Made by a program: the position numbers and the translations under genes. Below are positions 11,360 to 21,620 of a stretch of 64,000 nucleotides of DNA, in pieces. The stretch is from assembly GCF_014805685.1 (NCBI RefSeq), contig NC_060891.1:2872001-2936000 (forward strand), read 5' to 3'. Numbering within the stretch: position 1 is the stretch's first letter; every line of letters starts with the position of its first letter. Under the pieces are notes generated by a model that was given only the letters and a program-made list of their open reading frames with translations, ran no database searches and was not told the origin of the DNA. The DNA is from Silurus meridionalis. Taxonomy: Eukaryota > Chordata > Actinopteri > Siluriformes > Siluridae.

Positions 11360-11790
11360 GGATGGATGGATGGAGATGAAAGGTAGAGAAATAGATAATA
11401 GTAGAAGAGGTGTATAGAAATGTAGATAGAGGTATTAAAAGAGGTATGGATGAAAAGATAAAGAGAGAAATAGTTAGAGAGAGCTATAAAGAGAGGCATG
11501 GATGGATGGATGGATGAATTGGTAGAAAGAGATATAGACAAGGGCAGAGATGGATGGATGGATGGATGGATGGATGGGTGGATGGATGGGATTACAAAGG
11601 GATGAATGGGTGGTGAGAGAAAGAGAGAGATGGATGGATGGAAAGGTAGAATGAAAGATAGAGAGGTAGAGATAAATAGATAGATAAACAGAGGAAGAGA
11701 TGGATGGATGGATGGATGGATGGATGGATGGATAAGTAGAAAGAGTAATGGATAGGTAGAGAGGTATCTATAGACAGACAGACAGATAGA
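11360..11790 (+). repeat. Imperfect (GGAT)n / (AGAT)n field
   Basis: Perfect GGAT runs at about 11501-11518, 11549-11588 and 11700-11731 are separated by purine-rich AGAG, GATA and GACA sequence. Minus-strand open frames rich in Ser, Ile, His and Pro are by-products of the repeat. Confidence 0.9.
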
Positions 11791-12645
11791 TCCTTCTTCC
11801 TCTGGCTCAACAACAACATTTCAAAATAAATATTTCTACTTTTCCCCTCAATCCCATCTAAAAATCATTTACAGTAAATCTGGATCGATTTTTTTTTTTT
11901 TTCCCTAATCCCCTGGTTGCCTCTAGGAAGAAAATCCCTTCCACCACAACTGCACCCCCTGCAGATATAAACAATATGTGAAAGGTATTCTGTACTATAC
12001 TGAAATTGATCCGATGCTTTGAGCAGCTGTTCTCTAATCCATTCCACATTGATGGGGATGAACTCCCGGGTTAATTGATGAATCAAATCAAGCAGGGCCC
12101 CATTCGGAGACCTTCACGCCAGAGCTATTAGCTGTCCATCATGGCGGAGAACATCGCAGCCAGACAGCGCATGGGCATGCCGAAGCCTGGCGGGACCATT
12201 AGACCCTAGATTGCAGTGATCAGTAAGTGATGAGGAATTGGAAAGGGGTTTGGAATGGGCTGCAGGGAACCACTGGCTTCATTACGCCTGTTCATCTTGT
12301 GCTTCGTGCCCATGTCAGCTCTTCCCCCTGAAGTCCACTTGGCTCCAGCCCCCCTAATCATTTCGGCAGTACGGAACGGGCCGTTCCACTTCTCACCGCG
12401 GGCAAATCTGGCGAGCTCTAAGCTTGTACTTTTTTTCTGAAAGCAAATGCTCTGAAAACTGGCTGTGATCTGTTTGAAATGTTTTGAGAATAGCCTCATT
12501 TCTGGTTAGGGAATGTCTGAACTGCTGTCATTAGATTGTTCCTTATGGTGGCCTTTTTCATTTCTACAAATACAGAGCCATTCAAAAAAAAAAAATCACT
12601 GCCTTTAACATTAAATTTTGTAGAACTAAAATCTCCTGGGATTAT
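11791..12645. other. Non-repetitive block, candidate conserved non-coding DNA (12080-12500)
   Basis: The part from about 12080 to 12460 is GC-richer than its flanks and shows no repeat. It contains a 22-codon frame starting at the ATG at 12141 and ending at 12209; there is no way to tell it from chance. Frames of 61 and 97 codons overlap on opposite strands. The flanks carry T and A runs (11889-11903, 12584-12596). Confidence 0.3.
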
Positions 12646-12800
12646 ACACTTACATTTATGGCTTTTTTTCTTCAAACACCTGACTTACAATAATGTTATT
12701 TATAAAAACTTTAAATTGAGGGTTAAGGGCAAGGGCCCAGCAGTGGCCGCTTGGTGGTCCTGATATTCGAACTCCCAACCTTCCAATCACAAGTCCAGTG
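12646..12800 (-). mobile_element. tRNA-derived SINE fragment
   Basis: On the plus strand the order is CACTTACATTTATGG, GACTTACAATAATG, TTGAGGGTTAAGGGC, GGCCCAGCAGTGGCC, then GATATTCGAACTCCC. The last is the reverse of a tRNA box B (GTTCGAATATC), so the head lies at the right and the element is on the minus strand. The outer half of the tRNA head is missing and a (GGAT)n tract follows at once. The family is very common in teleosts. Confidence 0.7.
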
Positions 12801-12805
12801 TTGAG

Positions 12806-12850
12806 TGGATGGATGGATGGATGGATGGATGGATGGATGGATGGATGGAT
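12806..12850 (+). repeat. (GGAT)n microsatellite
   Basis: About 11 perfect GGAT units directly abut the broken SINE head. Confidence 0.95.
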
Positions 12851-12866
12851 ATATAAATAGGTATGG

Positions 12867-12870
<4 letters not shown>

Positions 12871-12938
<68 letters not shown>
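12871..12938 (+). repeat. (TA)n microsatellite
   Basis: About 34 perfect TA units, self-complementary and able to extrude as a cruciform. Confidence 0.95.
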
Positions 12939-12942
<4 letters not shown>

Positions 12943-14095
12943 CTATATAATCCCCATTAATTTAAATTCATTTTACTCTGCACCTTGTGAGGAAGTCCAA
13001 TGGGCGTTAAGACTTCTGCAATAGACAAATAGTTTTATTTGGCTCATGTCCACGCTGAACACATCTAAGTTGTAAATTTGTCTAAGTTGTAGGTTATAAT
13101 TAACTGTAAGCCTGTATCCCTGGGAGATCAAGCCAAAGTCGTTTAAGTCTGTTGTGGAGGATTAGTCGCTCGATAGCTGTCTGTCAGCCACCAGCTCTTG
13201 CTCTGGATTCAAACAGTTCAATATCCAGTCACATTCTTTTTTCTGTTTTTAAGAGTTTACATGTCAAAGTGTCAGTCACCCTCCCACAAGTGGCACGATT
13301 TTTAAAACAATCCAGAGTGCATTCCTGCTTCAGTCTTAAAATTTCCAGGTTCTCCATGACCAATATAAATTGCCTACTGAAGATCATAGCTTCATTCGAT
13401 CCTGAGCTTGAGTAGAGGTTTGTTCAGGTTTTCTCATGGATCTCTAGTTTCCTTATTCCTCCTAAATACAAGCTACCAGGTTGATTGTTTTCCTGCGATT
13501 GGTTTCAGATCCACCACTAAGCAGACCAAGACAAATGGATGGATGGATGGATGGATGGATGGATGGATGGATGGATGGATGGATGGATGGATGGAAATCT
13601 CTGGTAATGCAAATGCAGTAGTCCCAATTATTTCTTTCAGCAGATTTTGGACTCGGTAGCTATTAGCTGAGAGCGAACTTAAAAATGAAATGTTCTGGTG
13701 AGTGATGAGAAGCTTCTCACCCATAATCCCTCCATGTTGATTTCCCAGTAGATTTGGGATTACTAGTTTCTCTGCGAGCAAATCCCCATCTGATGCCGCT
13801 CTGCTACATCTGGACTAAAGGCTTTGTATTCTTAACGCTTTCCAATCCGCCAGTTTGCATGGCTTCTGGGGGTATCAAATAAAATGTTTCTATTGATCTG
13901 TATTAAGTTCCAAAGACGTTTAAATTAATTTAATCCAAATGAAAAATAAATGACATATAGAGGGAGGAAAAAGGTTACACTTTTACATCCAGCAAATAAT
14001 TCAATAAGTGAAGTCATAAATGTAGTAGCTGAGTGCAAAAGTTTGCAACACTTCTTGTTTTTGCACGGAGAAAAACTGAAATCTACATGACACTA
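12939..14095. other. Unassigned DNA with a (GGAT)n tract
   Basis: A perfect (GGAT)n of about 15 units lies at 13535-13595. The rest shows no gene. Frames of 83-102 codons around 13408-13781 run through that repeat and read as MDGW or HPSI periodic peptides, so they are artefacts. Confidence 0.5.
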
Positions 14096-14099
14096 TATT

Positions 14100-14640
14100 A
14101 GGGACGGTAAGATTTACCGATCGGCATCGGCATAACGATGTGATGCATTGTTAAAAAGTGTGTATCAGATACAAGAATCATGATGCATCGTTTTAACATA
14201 TTTATGTATACATATATAATTATTATTAGTAGATACTCTATACCTTTATGATTTTGAAATTGACCAATAAATTGTGACTAATATTTTATATGTAGATCGA
14301 TTTCTTCTGAATAAACTTTCTACACTCTTGTCTTTTTGCAGTGTCTTTTGTCTTGCGCTGTTAGGTTGAACACGATGCACTTTATGTGGCGAGAGCAACT
14401 AGCTCTGTGTTCTGTGATGTAGCTCTGTGTTCTGTGATGTAGCGCTATGTTGTTTTTACGTAGCACCAGGGTTCTTGAAAAATTTCATTTCACTGTGTAC
14501 TATATATAGTTGAAATGACAATAAAAGCTTCTCGACTTGACTTCTGCATCATAATAGCTGTAAATCGTATCACATCATATCAGTAGTTGCTTCAGATGCA
14601 TCTTTAATGTATTGTATCATTAGCTATGCACCAAGATGCA
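14100..14640. mobile_element. Composite: ATCGATGCAT-type element interrupted by a LINE tail
   Basis: The left part (14100-14200) has GATTTACCGATCGGC and GTGATGCATTG motifs. The right part (14545-14640) has AATCGTATCACATC and GATGCATC motifs. Together these resemble the two ends of a teleost repeat built from ATCGATGCATCG-like sequence. A LINE 3' tail at 14335-14543 separates them. That the two sides are one element split by insertion is inference. Confidence 0.4.
14335..14543 (+). mobile_element. LINE 3' tail (Rex/L2-like type)
   Basis: Contains CACGATGCACTTTATGT, ACGTAGCACCAGGG, TTCATTTCACTGTGTAC and ends TTGAAATGACAATAAAAG followed by CTTGACTT, the usual 3' end of a common teleost LINE. 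A 20-bp segment (AGCTCTGTGTTCTGTGATGT) is repeated twice in tandem near 14400-14440. No reverse transcriptase remains, so it is a severely 5'-truncated insertion. Confidence 0.65.
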
Positions 14641-16070
14641 AATCTCCGTTATGGAGATGCACATTCCTGCAGCATATTGATACTAAATTAACTGAAACAG
14701 AACATGTTTGTGCATCATGTGACCATTCAATAATCAAAAATAACAAAAAAAAAGACTGTCTTTTTGATTTGGTTGATTTTTTTTATTTTGACCCATAAGT
14801 GAGAAAGCATGGTAAAAGGTGTAGGATGAGCAAACAGGTTATTAGCGTGACCATAAGTTGGTGTATTTTTAGTAAAGTTTAAAAAATTGCTGACTGGGAA
14901 AAGCTGACTTTTTTTTTAAACATGCTTTGACACCTCGGCTTTCATTATTTCAAGTTTCTGCAGAGCATGTTTGCGTAAGCAGCCATTTGAACAAACGCTG
15001 TAGTAAAAGCAGGAGGTTTAGAAATACAGAGTAATCATAAAACATGAACATGAAAATCATAGCCTGAGCAAGAAGCCGAAGACACCAAGTGAAAATGCAA
15101 TCGTGGTAGACAAACGTGAGAGCATGAGTGCTGGGAAAACTGAGAGTGCGATCACGTAGACTTTCAACATGTGAACATTTTTTCGGATTCCTGCTGAGAA
15201 AACTGGATGTGACAAAATAGGAATATAAAACCTACAGACCAATATAACCAACTTGGATTTTGGACCTTTCAATCTCCCGTTTTCTTCGTCTTGACATGAA
15301 ACATTCGAAACTTCATTGCATTGAGCTTGCGTTTTCTTATGTGGCATGACCTGAGGGTGCAGATTTTCTTTTCCTCAAAAGGATAAAGATCCGGTTCTCT
15401 GCTATGACGCAGCCGGAGCTGAAAGTGAGGCATTGCAGTAGTTATTAAGCTCTGTGTTGTGTTTATGTCACGGGCCACAATAAGGACAGATGAGAGCATT
15501 GGCTCCTCCCCATCCATTCGGCCACGGGGGCCGGCGGAGTTGGGAAATGGCAGCCTATGACAATATCTCTATTAAGAGTGATGGAGAGTGTGTCAGGACT
15601 AGCGCTTTATTAACGGCCGGAGCTGCTCTGCAGAGACACACTGGCGGGTGAGTAATGCCACTCAGCCAGGCTCAGCACACCTTCAAAGTACACCTCTGTC
15701 CCGCTGCTTTCATTTCCAGGAAAGGCGGAAAAGGTCATTCGTTTTGATTCGGATCAAAATATAGCAACGAATGATTCCGTTCAATTACCAGAGGCCTTCT
15801 AGAGCCTGAAAGCATATAAGTGAAAAAAAAGCTAGGAGAATGAGAAGCTTACTCAGGACAGATCTACATACATCTGACATATAGCGTAACTGTTAGATTT
15901 ACTTACCAGTGAATAGACAGAGCAGGATTACTTTCAGTGATAACTGTATTCATATTTCACGCCGGTGACCAACCAGGAGCAAGCGACCTGTCAATCAGCA
16001 GAGCTCCGGAACTCTCTGCTGACATTCAGTGCCCTTTTCACATTTTCTCTAGGGATGGAAAAGAATAAAT

Positions 16071-16074
<4 letters not shown>
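14641..16074. other. Unassigned DNA with a GC-richer block at 15380-15720
   Basis: No gene is supported. The stretch 15380-15720 is GC-richer and non-repetitive, with segments such as CTCTATTAAGAGTGATGG and GCTTTATTAACGGCC; it is a candidate conserved non-coding element. Frames at 15057-15517 on the minus strand (82-96 codons) show no motif. Confidence 0.3.

Positions 16075-16126
<52 letters not shown>
16075..16126 (+). repeat. (CA)n microsatellite
   Basis: About 26 CA units. The Thr-His and Val-Cys repeat frames that cross it on the two strands are artefacts. Confidence 0.95.
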
Positions 16127-16127
<1 letters not shown>

Positions 16128-16729
16128 CACACACTGAACCGGTCCACAACTCATAAGGCCAAAGATGAAGGACGAACTGGTACATCACCTTGCTTCTATG
16201 CAAATCGATTACGGCACCATCCGTCTGCCAAAAGCAGCCTTGGCATTTTGAGATTAAGGATGAATTGAGCCATGAAAAAAAAAAAAAAAAAAAACACACA
16301 TCATAAACAACTGATGCGTCGCAAAAATCGCACATACAATTATGCTGTGTATCTATATATAAACAATAATTAAAAGGTGTGAGAAAAATATAGATTTAAA
16401 TGTATAGCAAGTACATCGCTAGTCAAATGCTTGGAAACGCCTAGTTTTTATGATTTTTTGACACACGTACATGTTGATTTTGTTCGGTGAAACAAACCGA
16501 GAGGCAAAAACACACAAGAATTAAACAGTAAAGGAAATTCTGTTAACAAAAGTAATGTCAGATGAAAAACTAGAGACATGTCAGCAGAGTGCCTCACCCC
16601 CACAACCAAACAAAGGGTGAAAGCTTAATTATTCGAGGTCGTTTTAGAGCAGGGAAGGTTAAAAACCTTTTCCGGGTGAAAGGCACCAACATGGCAACCA
16701 TTCCATACTTTAACATCATGCAATTTTGT
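16127..16729. other. Unassigned DNA
   Basis: An A run lies at 16275-16294. The segment near 16421, GCTAGTCAAATGCTTGG, resembles the inverted end of a Tc1 family (ACTAGTCAAAAGTTTGG) and may be a solo terminal fragment. Nothing else is recognised. Confidence 0.35.
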
Positions 16730-18031
16730 ACTGTATTGAACACGCCTACTGAAATGTATTTAATACTTACATAATATTAACTTAATACCTAATATTTGAA
16801 TACAAAAGCCTATGTTGGTAATGATGACTTCAAGATGCCTCCTGTATGGAGAAACTAGTTACACACATTGCTCAGGTTTGATTTTGGCCCATTGTTCTAC
16901 AAAAACATTCTTCAAATATTGGTTCTGTGGCCTCTTCTATAAACTCTGATCTTTAGTTCTTAACATAGATTTTCATTGGGATTCAAGTCAGGTGATTGTC
17001 TGGACCATTCTAGCAGCTTTATCTTCTTTCTCTGAAACCAATTGAGAGTTCTCTGGCTGTGTGTTTTGGATTGTTGTCTTGCTGAAATGTCCACCCTCGT
17101 TTCATCTGCATCATCCTGGTAGATGTCAGCAGATTTTTATCAAGAATGTCTCGGAATAATTTTTCCATTCTACTTCCTTCAATTATATGAAGTTCATCAG
17201 TACCGTATGCTGAAAATCAGCCCCACAACATGATGTTCCCACCTCCAAACTTCACTGTCTCTATGATGTTTTTGGGGTGATGTGCAGTGCCTTTTGGCTT
17301 TCAAACATGGTGTCTATTATGGCATCCAAATTTTATCCCAGTATTTCACATGCCTTCCCAAATGTTGTGTAGCAAACTTTAAATGAGCTTCAACATGCTT
17401 TGTCATGAGCGTGCACACAGGCCATGGCGGTTCAATGTATTACTTATTGTTTCCTTTGAAACAATTGTACCTGCTAATTTCAGGTCTTTCTGAAGATCTC
17501 CACATGTGGTCCTTGGCTCTTGGACAACTCTTCTGATATTCTTTTCACTCCTCTGTCAGAAATCTTGTAAGGACCTGGTCATGGCCAACTTATGGTGAAA
17601 TGTTCTTTCCACTTCTTTCCACCCAACTGGAACATTCAGAAGTTTGGAAATCCTTCTGTAATCATTGCCATCAGTATGTTTTGCAACAATAAGGTTGCAA
17701 CGGTCTTGAGAGAGCATTTTGCTTTTACCCATGAGATGTTCATGAGATGTTTCTTGTGTGACACCTTGGTAACGGGACACCTTTATACAGGCCATTAGTT
17801 GGGACTGAACCAGCTGATATTAATTTGCACTGTCAAGGGGCAGGATTGCTTTCTAATTACTGATTGATTTCAGCTGGTTGCCTTTTTTGAACCTCCATTT
17901 CTTCATGTTCAATACTTTTTCCCTGTATGGTTTGATTGCATGGGTTGTTACCAACATCTGGTGAAGATTTCATGTCAATAGCACCTTTAGAAATATATTT
18001 ACTGAGAAAAATTGTGACGTGTTTTTACCCG

Positions 18032-18036
<5 letters not shown>
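16730..18036 (-). mobile_element. Nearly full-length, dead Tc1-like element
   Basis: On the minus strand this about 1.3-kb element encodes a decayed transposase from start to near the end. The 5' flank (right side) has CATGTCAATAGCACC, TTTAGAAATATATTTAC and TTTTACCCGCTGTGTA, a familiar terminal repeat; the left side has TTTGAATACAAAAGCC and CAAGATGCCTCC, the other subterminal region. The left inverted repeat is too diverged to place. A (TA)n tract abuts the right end, fitting insertion at TA. Confidence 0.85.
16845..17732 (-). pseudogene. Tc1-like transposase pseudogene
   Basis: From the ATG at 17732 the minus strand reads MGKSKMLSQDRCNLIVAKHT and on through the helix-turn-helix domain until a stop at 17556. 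Beyond it the frame continues past further stops with recognisable blocks, including RTTCGDLQKDL, NIMLWG and a WTFQQDNNPKHTAREL block, the Tc1 motif holding the second catalytic aspartate. About 296 codons of the usual 340 or so can be followed. Several stops and at least one frame change show it is inactive. The family cuts and pastes DNA at TA sites. Confidence 0.88.

Positions 18037-18096
<60 letters not shown>
18037..18096 (+). repeat. (TA)n microsatellite
   Basis: About 30 TA units at the right border of the Tc1 element, perhaps grown from its TA target site. Confidence 0.95.
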
Positions 18097-18100
<4 letters not shown>

Positions 18101-18685
18101 CCAGTTTAGATATGCATGTACTGTAACCCGTGTCCTCTGAACTCTGTCTAGCCCTTACTATTAATCTTCTTAAATGATCAGCCTCATCATCCTTGAGCTC
18201 TTTTACTTTTCTAATCTGTGTCCTAGAGCAAAGAAAAACACAGCATAAAACATAACAGCCTTATCTATTTCAGTCCATTTTCCCCTTGTTTCAGTTCTCA
18301 TAATCTGCCATGACACGAGTTTATCCTTAATGTGATGCTCTCAGCTATAGCCCTCGCTGATAATAAAAGGTTGCAGGTAAAAAATGGGTGTGTTGGACGA
18401 ATGTGAAGGTTACGGCATTGATAGAGCGCCGTTTCCAGCTTCGTTGTAAACAATGTGAATAATCGCCGGGCTGACGGCTTGGGACGTGGTTTACTGAATC
18501 TTACCTGGGTGCTATATATATTTTTTTTCGTCTGCGTTCAAGGGTAGACAGCATGGGACCTAGAATGTTTTCCTCTCACTCTCTTTTTTTCTCTTTCCTT
18601 CTCCCTCTCATTAGCACTAATGACTCGAACCGGCTGCATGAAACCTGAACAGATGACCGGTGATTAATGATGATCTCTTGCTCCA

Positions 18686-18688
<3 letters not shown>
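18097..18688. other. Unassigned DNA
   Basis: Mixed composition with a CT-rich stretch near 18570-18610. No repeat family or gene recognised. Confidence 0.3.
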
Positions 18689-18731
<43 letters not shown>

Positions 18732-18758
18732 GGAAAGGTCAAGGTTGCACCAAGACAG

Positions 18759-18792
<34 letters not shown>
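18689..18792. repeat. Facing (TG)n and (CA)n tracts
   Basis: A (TG)n of about 20 units (18689-18728) is followed after about 32 bp by a (CA)n of 16 units (18761-18792). The two are inverted complements, so one strand could form a hairpin with a stem of up to 32 bp. Both tracts also favour left-handed DNA. The Cys-Val and Thr-His frames here are artefacts. Confidence 0.92.
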
Positions 18793-18794
<2 letters not shown>

Positions 18795-18976
18795 TAAATG
18801 CCTGGATGTAAATTCAGTCCCATGTGCAAGTGGAATTTGGAAGCTGGGAGAACTCTGGTTGATGAATTTGTGTTTGAGGTTCAAAATAAATATATTTGAG
18901 TGGCACCTAAAAGTTTTAAGATACTGTCTGTTTGTGGGTTTCCTCCCAGGCTTAAATCATGCTAGCTATGCTAATA

Positions 18977-19550
18977 GGTGGTATCAAAACGTTTTCAAAA
19001 CTAGCTCTGTTTACAAGAAAGTACTTTATTTATCTATGTTTACACACTGTCACTGTTAAAATAGTCCCCTTCTACAGCAATACAGACCTAACAGCGTTCC
19101 TGCTGCTTCTGGAATGTGTCTCTGAAGTCTTCGGAAGATTCGTGCTGGATCTATGCAACGGTACCGAAAAGAGAGACTTTTGAGCTGGATCTTTATCTTT
19201 GAGAATTGGGCAAAGTCCACAAGAGCAGGTGGTTGGGTGTGGAAGAGAGATCATGTGGATTGTTCACCGACGATCATCATGCGCAAGTTGCCGAACAGTT
19301 TTCGGGAGTTGAGCTCATTGAAGGTCTTCCTGATCTCTCGACATCTTCCAGCGATGTTCTTCCACTTGAGGCGCTCGTGCCACTCAAAACGCCTCGAATG
19401 CCTCGTCGCAGCATCGCCGAATGTCAAACGTTTGTAATGTCAAACAATTCTGCTGCAAGTTTGCCCAGTTTCATGCAGAATTAGCTCGTTGTTCTAACTT
19501 GCTGTCCATGATCAAATCGCAGACGTGGAACTGCACGTGGTCAGAGTAGC
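18977..19550 (-). mobile_element. Mariner-family element, internally deleted (copy B)
   Basis: The left end, GGTGGTATCAAAACG, follows a TA dinucleotide and matches the inverted end of copy D (GGTGGTATTAAAAG). The minus strand carries the N-terminal transposase region at right (TGCTGTCCATGATCAAATCG) and the C-terminal region at left (TTCCTGCTGCTTCTGG), joined through the same deleted middle as copy A. The right inverted repeat is lost after GGTCAGAGTAGCA. No frame is intact. Confidence 0.75.
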
Positions 19551-20889
19551 AATTTTTCTTTTTACTTTTTTCTGTTTTTTTGTTCCAAATCTTAATATCA
19601 CAATAATAATAATCACAATATACGACATTCTGCAGAGCTCCAGCTTTGTCCTTTGGTTCAGGTTGTGTATCAAAGCTCAGTTTAGCAGCTCATAAGTGCA
19701 AAAACTGCTGCATCCAAAAATGCACAACGTGTTTTAATAATTTCCAGAGTTGAATCACTTTCTCGCTGAACCAGCACTGGACGTCAATGTGAACACACCA
19801 AACAGCCCTTAAAGTGCAACTTTCTGAAGAAATGGTGCTGTAGAGAAGTGCGCACTCTTCATCCTGAGCCGATGTGTCAGTGCATCTGTTAGCGTTTGTT
19901 CAGCACTTTGTTCTCAATATGGCCGACAAATGGAGGCTGACTTTTCATTCCGCCTGTGTTCTGATCTCCCCTTTTGGCAAATCTGCCTCGGTGTGCAAAA
20001 CTGTCAACGGACGGAGGCTTCTCCGCGAACGTCCTGGACGCTCGGAGCATGCATATTCAAACGCGCGGGAAAGACTGATTGGTTAATTAAGATTCAGTCA
20101 GAAGGAATTTGGAGCACAGGCGTGAGAGGGATGGTCGTGCCTACCAAGCTGTGTTTAAACAGTCCAACCAGTGTTGCGGAGGTCCGCTTTAATCTAGCCG
20201 CCTCATCTCGCTGTCAGAAGCCCTGCGCTTTACAGACGAGCCATCAGCATCGGGTTACGAACATGACGCGTTTATGTTTAGACAACGTTTGCAGAGCCAG
20301 AGGGGGAAAAGAACAAGTTATTTCAAACGACCGTGAGGTTACCACTGTCCTTTTTTTTACTCATCGTAGTCTCGATCAGTAAACCACTTGCCCGCAGAAA
20401 GCCGAGCAGAGACGAGCGAGTGAACATAAAGTGCACATTTTAATCGGTGTAGACTTCTATAGTTGTGCTCGTTGTTGCTATTTATTGTTGTTGTCATGGC
20501 TGTTTGAACATCTCTGTTGTTGCAGGAACAAAAACTGGCAGCGGTTCCTGGTTAAGTGCCAGCTTGTGAGAGCGAGATCCTGTGTGATGTGGGTGGTAAT
20601 TAGGAACGGGATTATCTCCCAGTCTGATGGTGTACAATGACAAGGGATTCGGAAATAATTGTAGTTTTAATGGGATGCTATCAGTTAAGTAGGCTATGCA
20701 ATGGTATATGCTATATACTGTAGTAGCCAGAGTTTTAAAATTATCCTGTGGTTTGATTGTTAAAACCAGTTTTTTTCTCTCAAAGTTCAAATTTTAAAAA
20801 GTCCAAAATTCAGCTTGCGATGATACTAAAATTACAGCCCACAAGCAAACTCAAACATTCCCATTTGCTCCAAAAAGAATTCCAAAGAA
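19551..20889. other. Unassigned DNA, GC-richer at 19880-20400
   Basis: This holds the longest frame in the window that is neither tandem repeat nor recognised transposase: 150 codons at 19930-20382. It has no domain, signal peptide or membrane segment, and a second frame overlaps it, so it is not called as a gene. The block 19880-20400 is non-repetitive with several CpGs. The remainder to 20889 shows nothing recognisable. Confidence 0.3.
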
Positions 20890-21620
20890 ATCTAATCTCA
20901 TCCCTCCTGCACCAAGTGACCAATCCTATCTGCTTTTGAAGAAATTCTAAACAATTCCATCCACATTGACTCATACCTTTTACTTAAATACATGCCAGAG
21001 CCCAAACTTCTTTACTTTAACTTGAGTAACACAAGTGTTTTCAGTACTTTGATTTTTTGCAGTCTTTTAAAACATGAATATCTGTAATTCTACTGGGTAA
21101 AGGATATGTGTACTTTTGCCATCTCTGGAACCTGTTCCCAAATGTATTCTGACCAATCTTATCCAAACCATGGACACTCTTGACCATTCCTAGTTGCTCG
21201 TAGAAGGATTCTGTCCAATCCTACCTGCTCTGCACTTCACCATTCTCATTTGCATCTGGAAGAATTCTGACCAATCTCACCCAATCCATTGGGTGAATTT
21301 ACATACATTCTCATCACATGCTGACAAAAGAATCTTATCCACTAAACAGATTGATTGCTGCAAAAGAATCTTGACCAATCCCACCCACTTTAGAGTCAAC
21401 ATTTTGCAATCTGCAACCTGCTGTTAAAGTGACCAATCCTGCCCACTCTACAAACTTTTGACAATTCATCCTGCTCTTTAAGTATAAGAATTTTTAAGTA
21501 AAGATTTTTTTTCCAATAATGTCAATCCCAAAGACACTTGGGACCAAGGCAGCAGAAAGTTTGACCAACCCTGCCTTCTCCAAAAAAACTTATGACCAGT
21601 CCCACCCTCTTGCCCAGATT
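20890..21620 (+). repeat. Degenerate minisatellite of about 30 bp with repeated CCAAT boxes
   Basis: A phrase close to GACCAATCCTACCTGCTCTG followed by AAGAATTCT recurs many times in one orientation. GACCAAT or a one-base variant starts at 20918, 21151, 21182, 21213, 21269, 21373, 21431, 21563 and 21594. The closest spacings are 31, 31 and 31 bp, and larger ones are near multiples of 28-33 bp; a weaker unit (GACAATTCATCCTGC) at 21460 lies 29 bp after its neighbour. Units are strongly diverged. A MITE-like insertion at 20993-21129 interrupts the array. Confidence 0.75.
20993..21129. mobile_element. MITE-like insertion inside the minisatellite
   Basis: The segment breaks the minisatellite pattern. 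It contains TTACTTTAACTTGAGTAAC and ends GTACTTTTGCCATCTCTGG, whose inverse CCAGAGATGGC partly matches CCAGAGCCC at the left. These look like ends of a small hAT-like element similar to those at 263 and 50392. About 137 bp, no coding capacity. Confidence 0.5.

Noticed and set aside
12141..12209. 22-codon frame starting MAENIAARQRMGMPKPG
   Set aside because: It is short, has no homologue I recognise, and sits in a block where stops are sparse. It cannot be separated from chance.
18617..18884. Cys-Val and Thr-His rich frames
   Set aside because: They are translations of the (TG)n and (CA)n tracts; the same happens at 16075, 31829, 33475 and 38306.
19930..20382. 150-codon plus-strand frame
   Set aside because: No domain, signal peptide, splice context or codon bias was seen, and another frame overlaps it. 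One frame of this length in 64 kb over six phases is not surprising.
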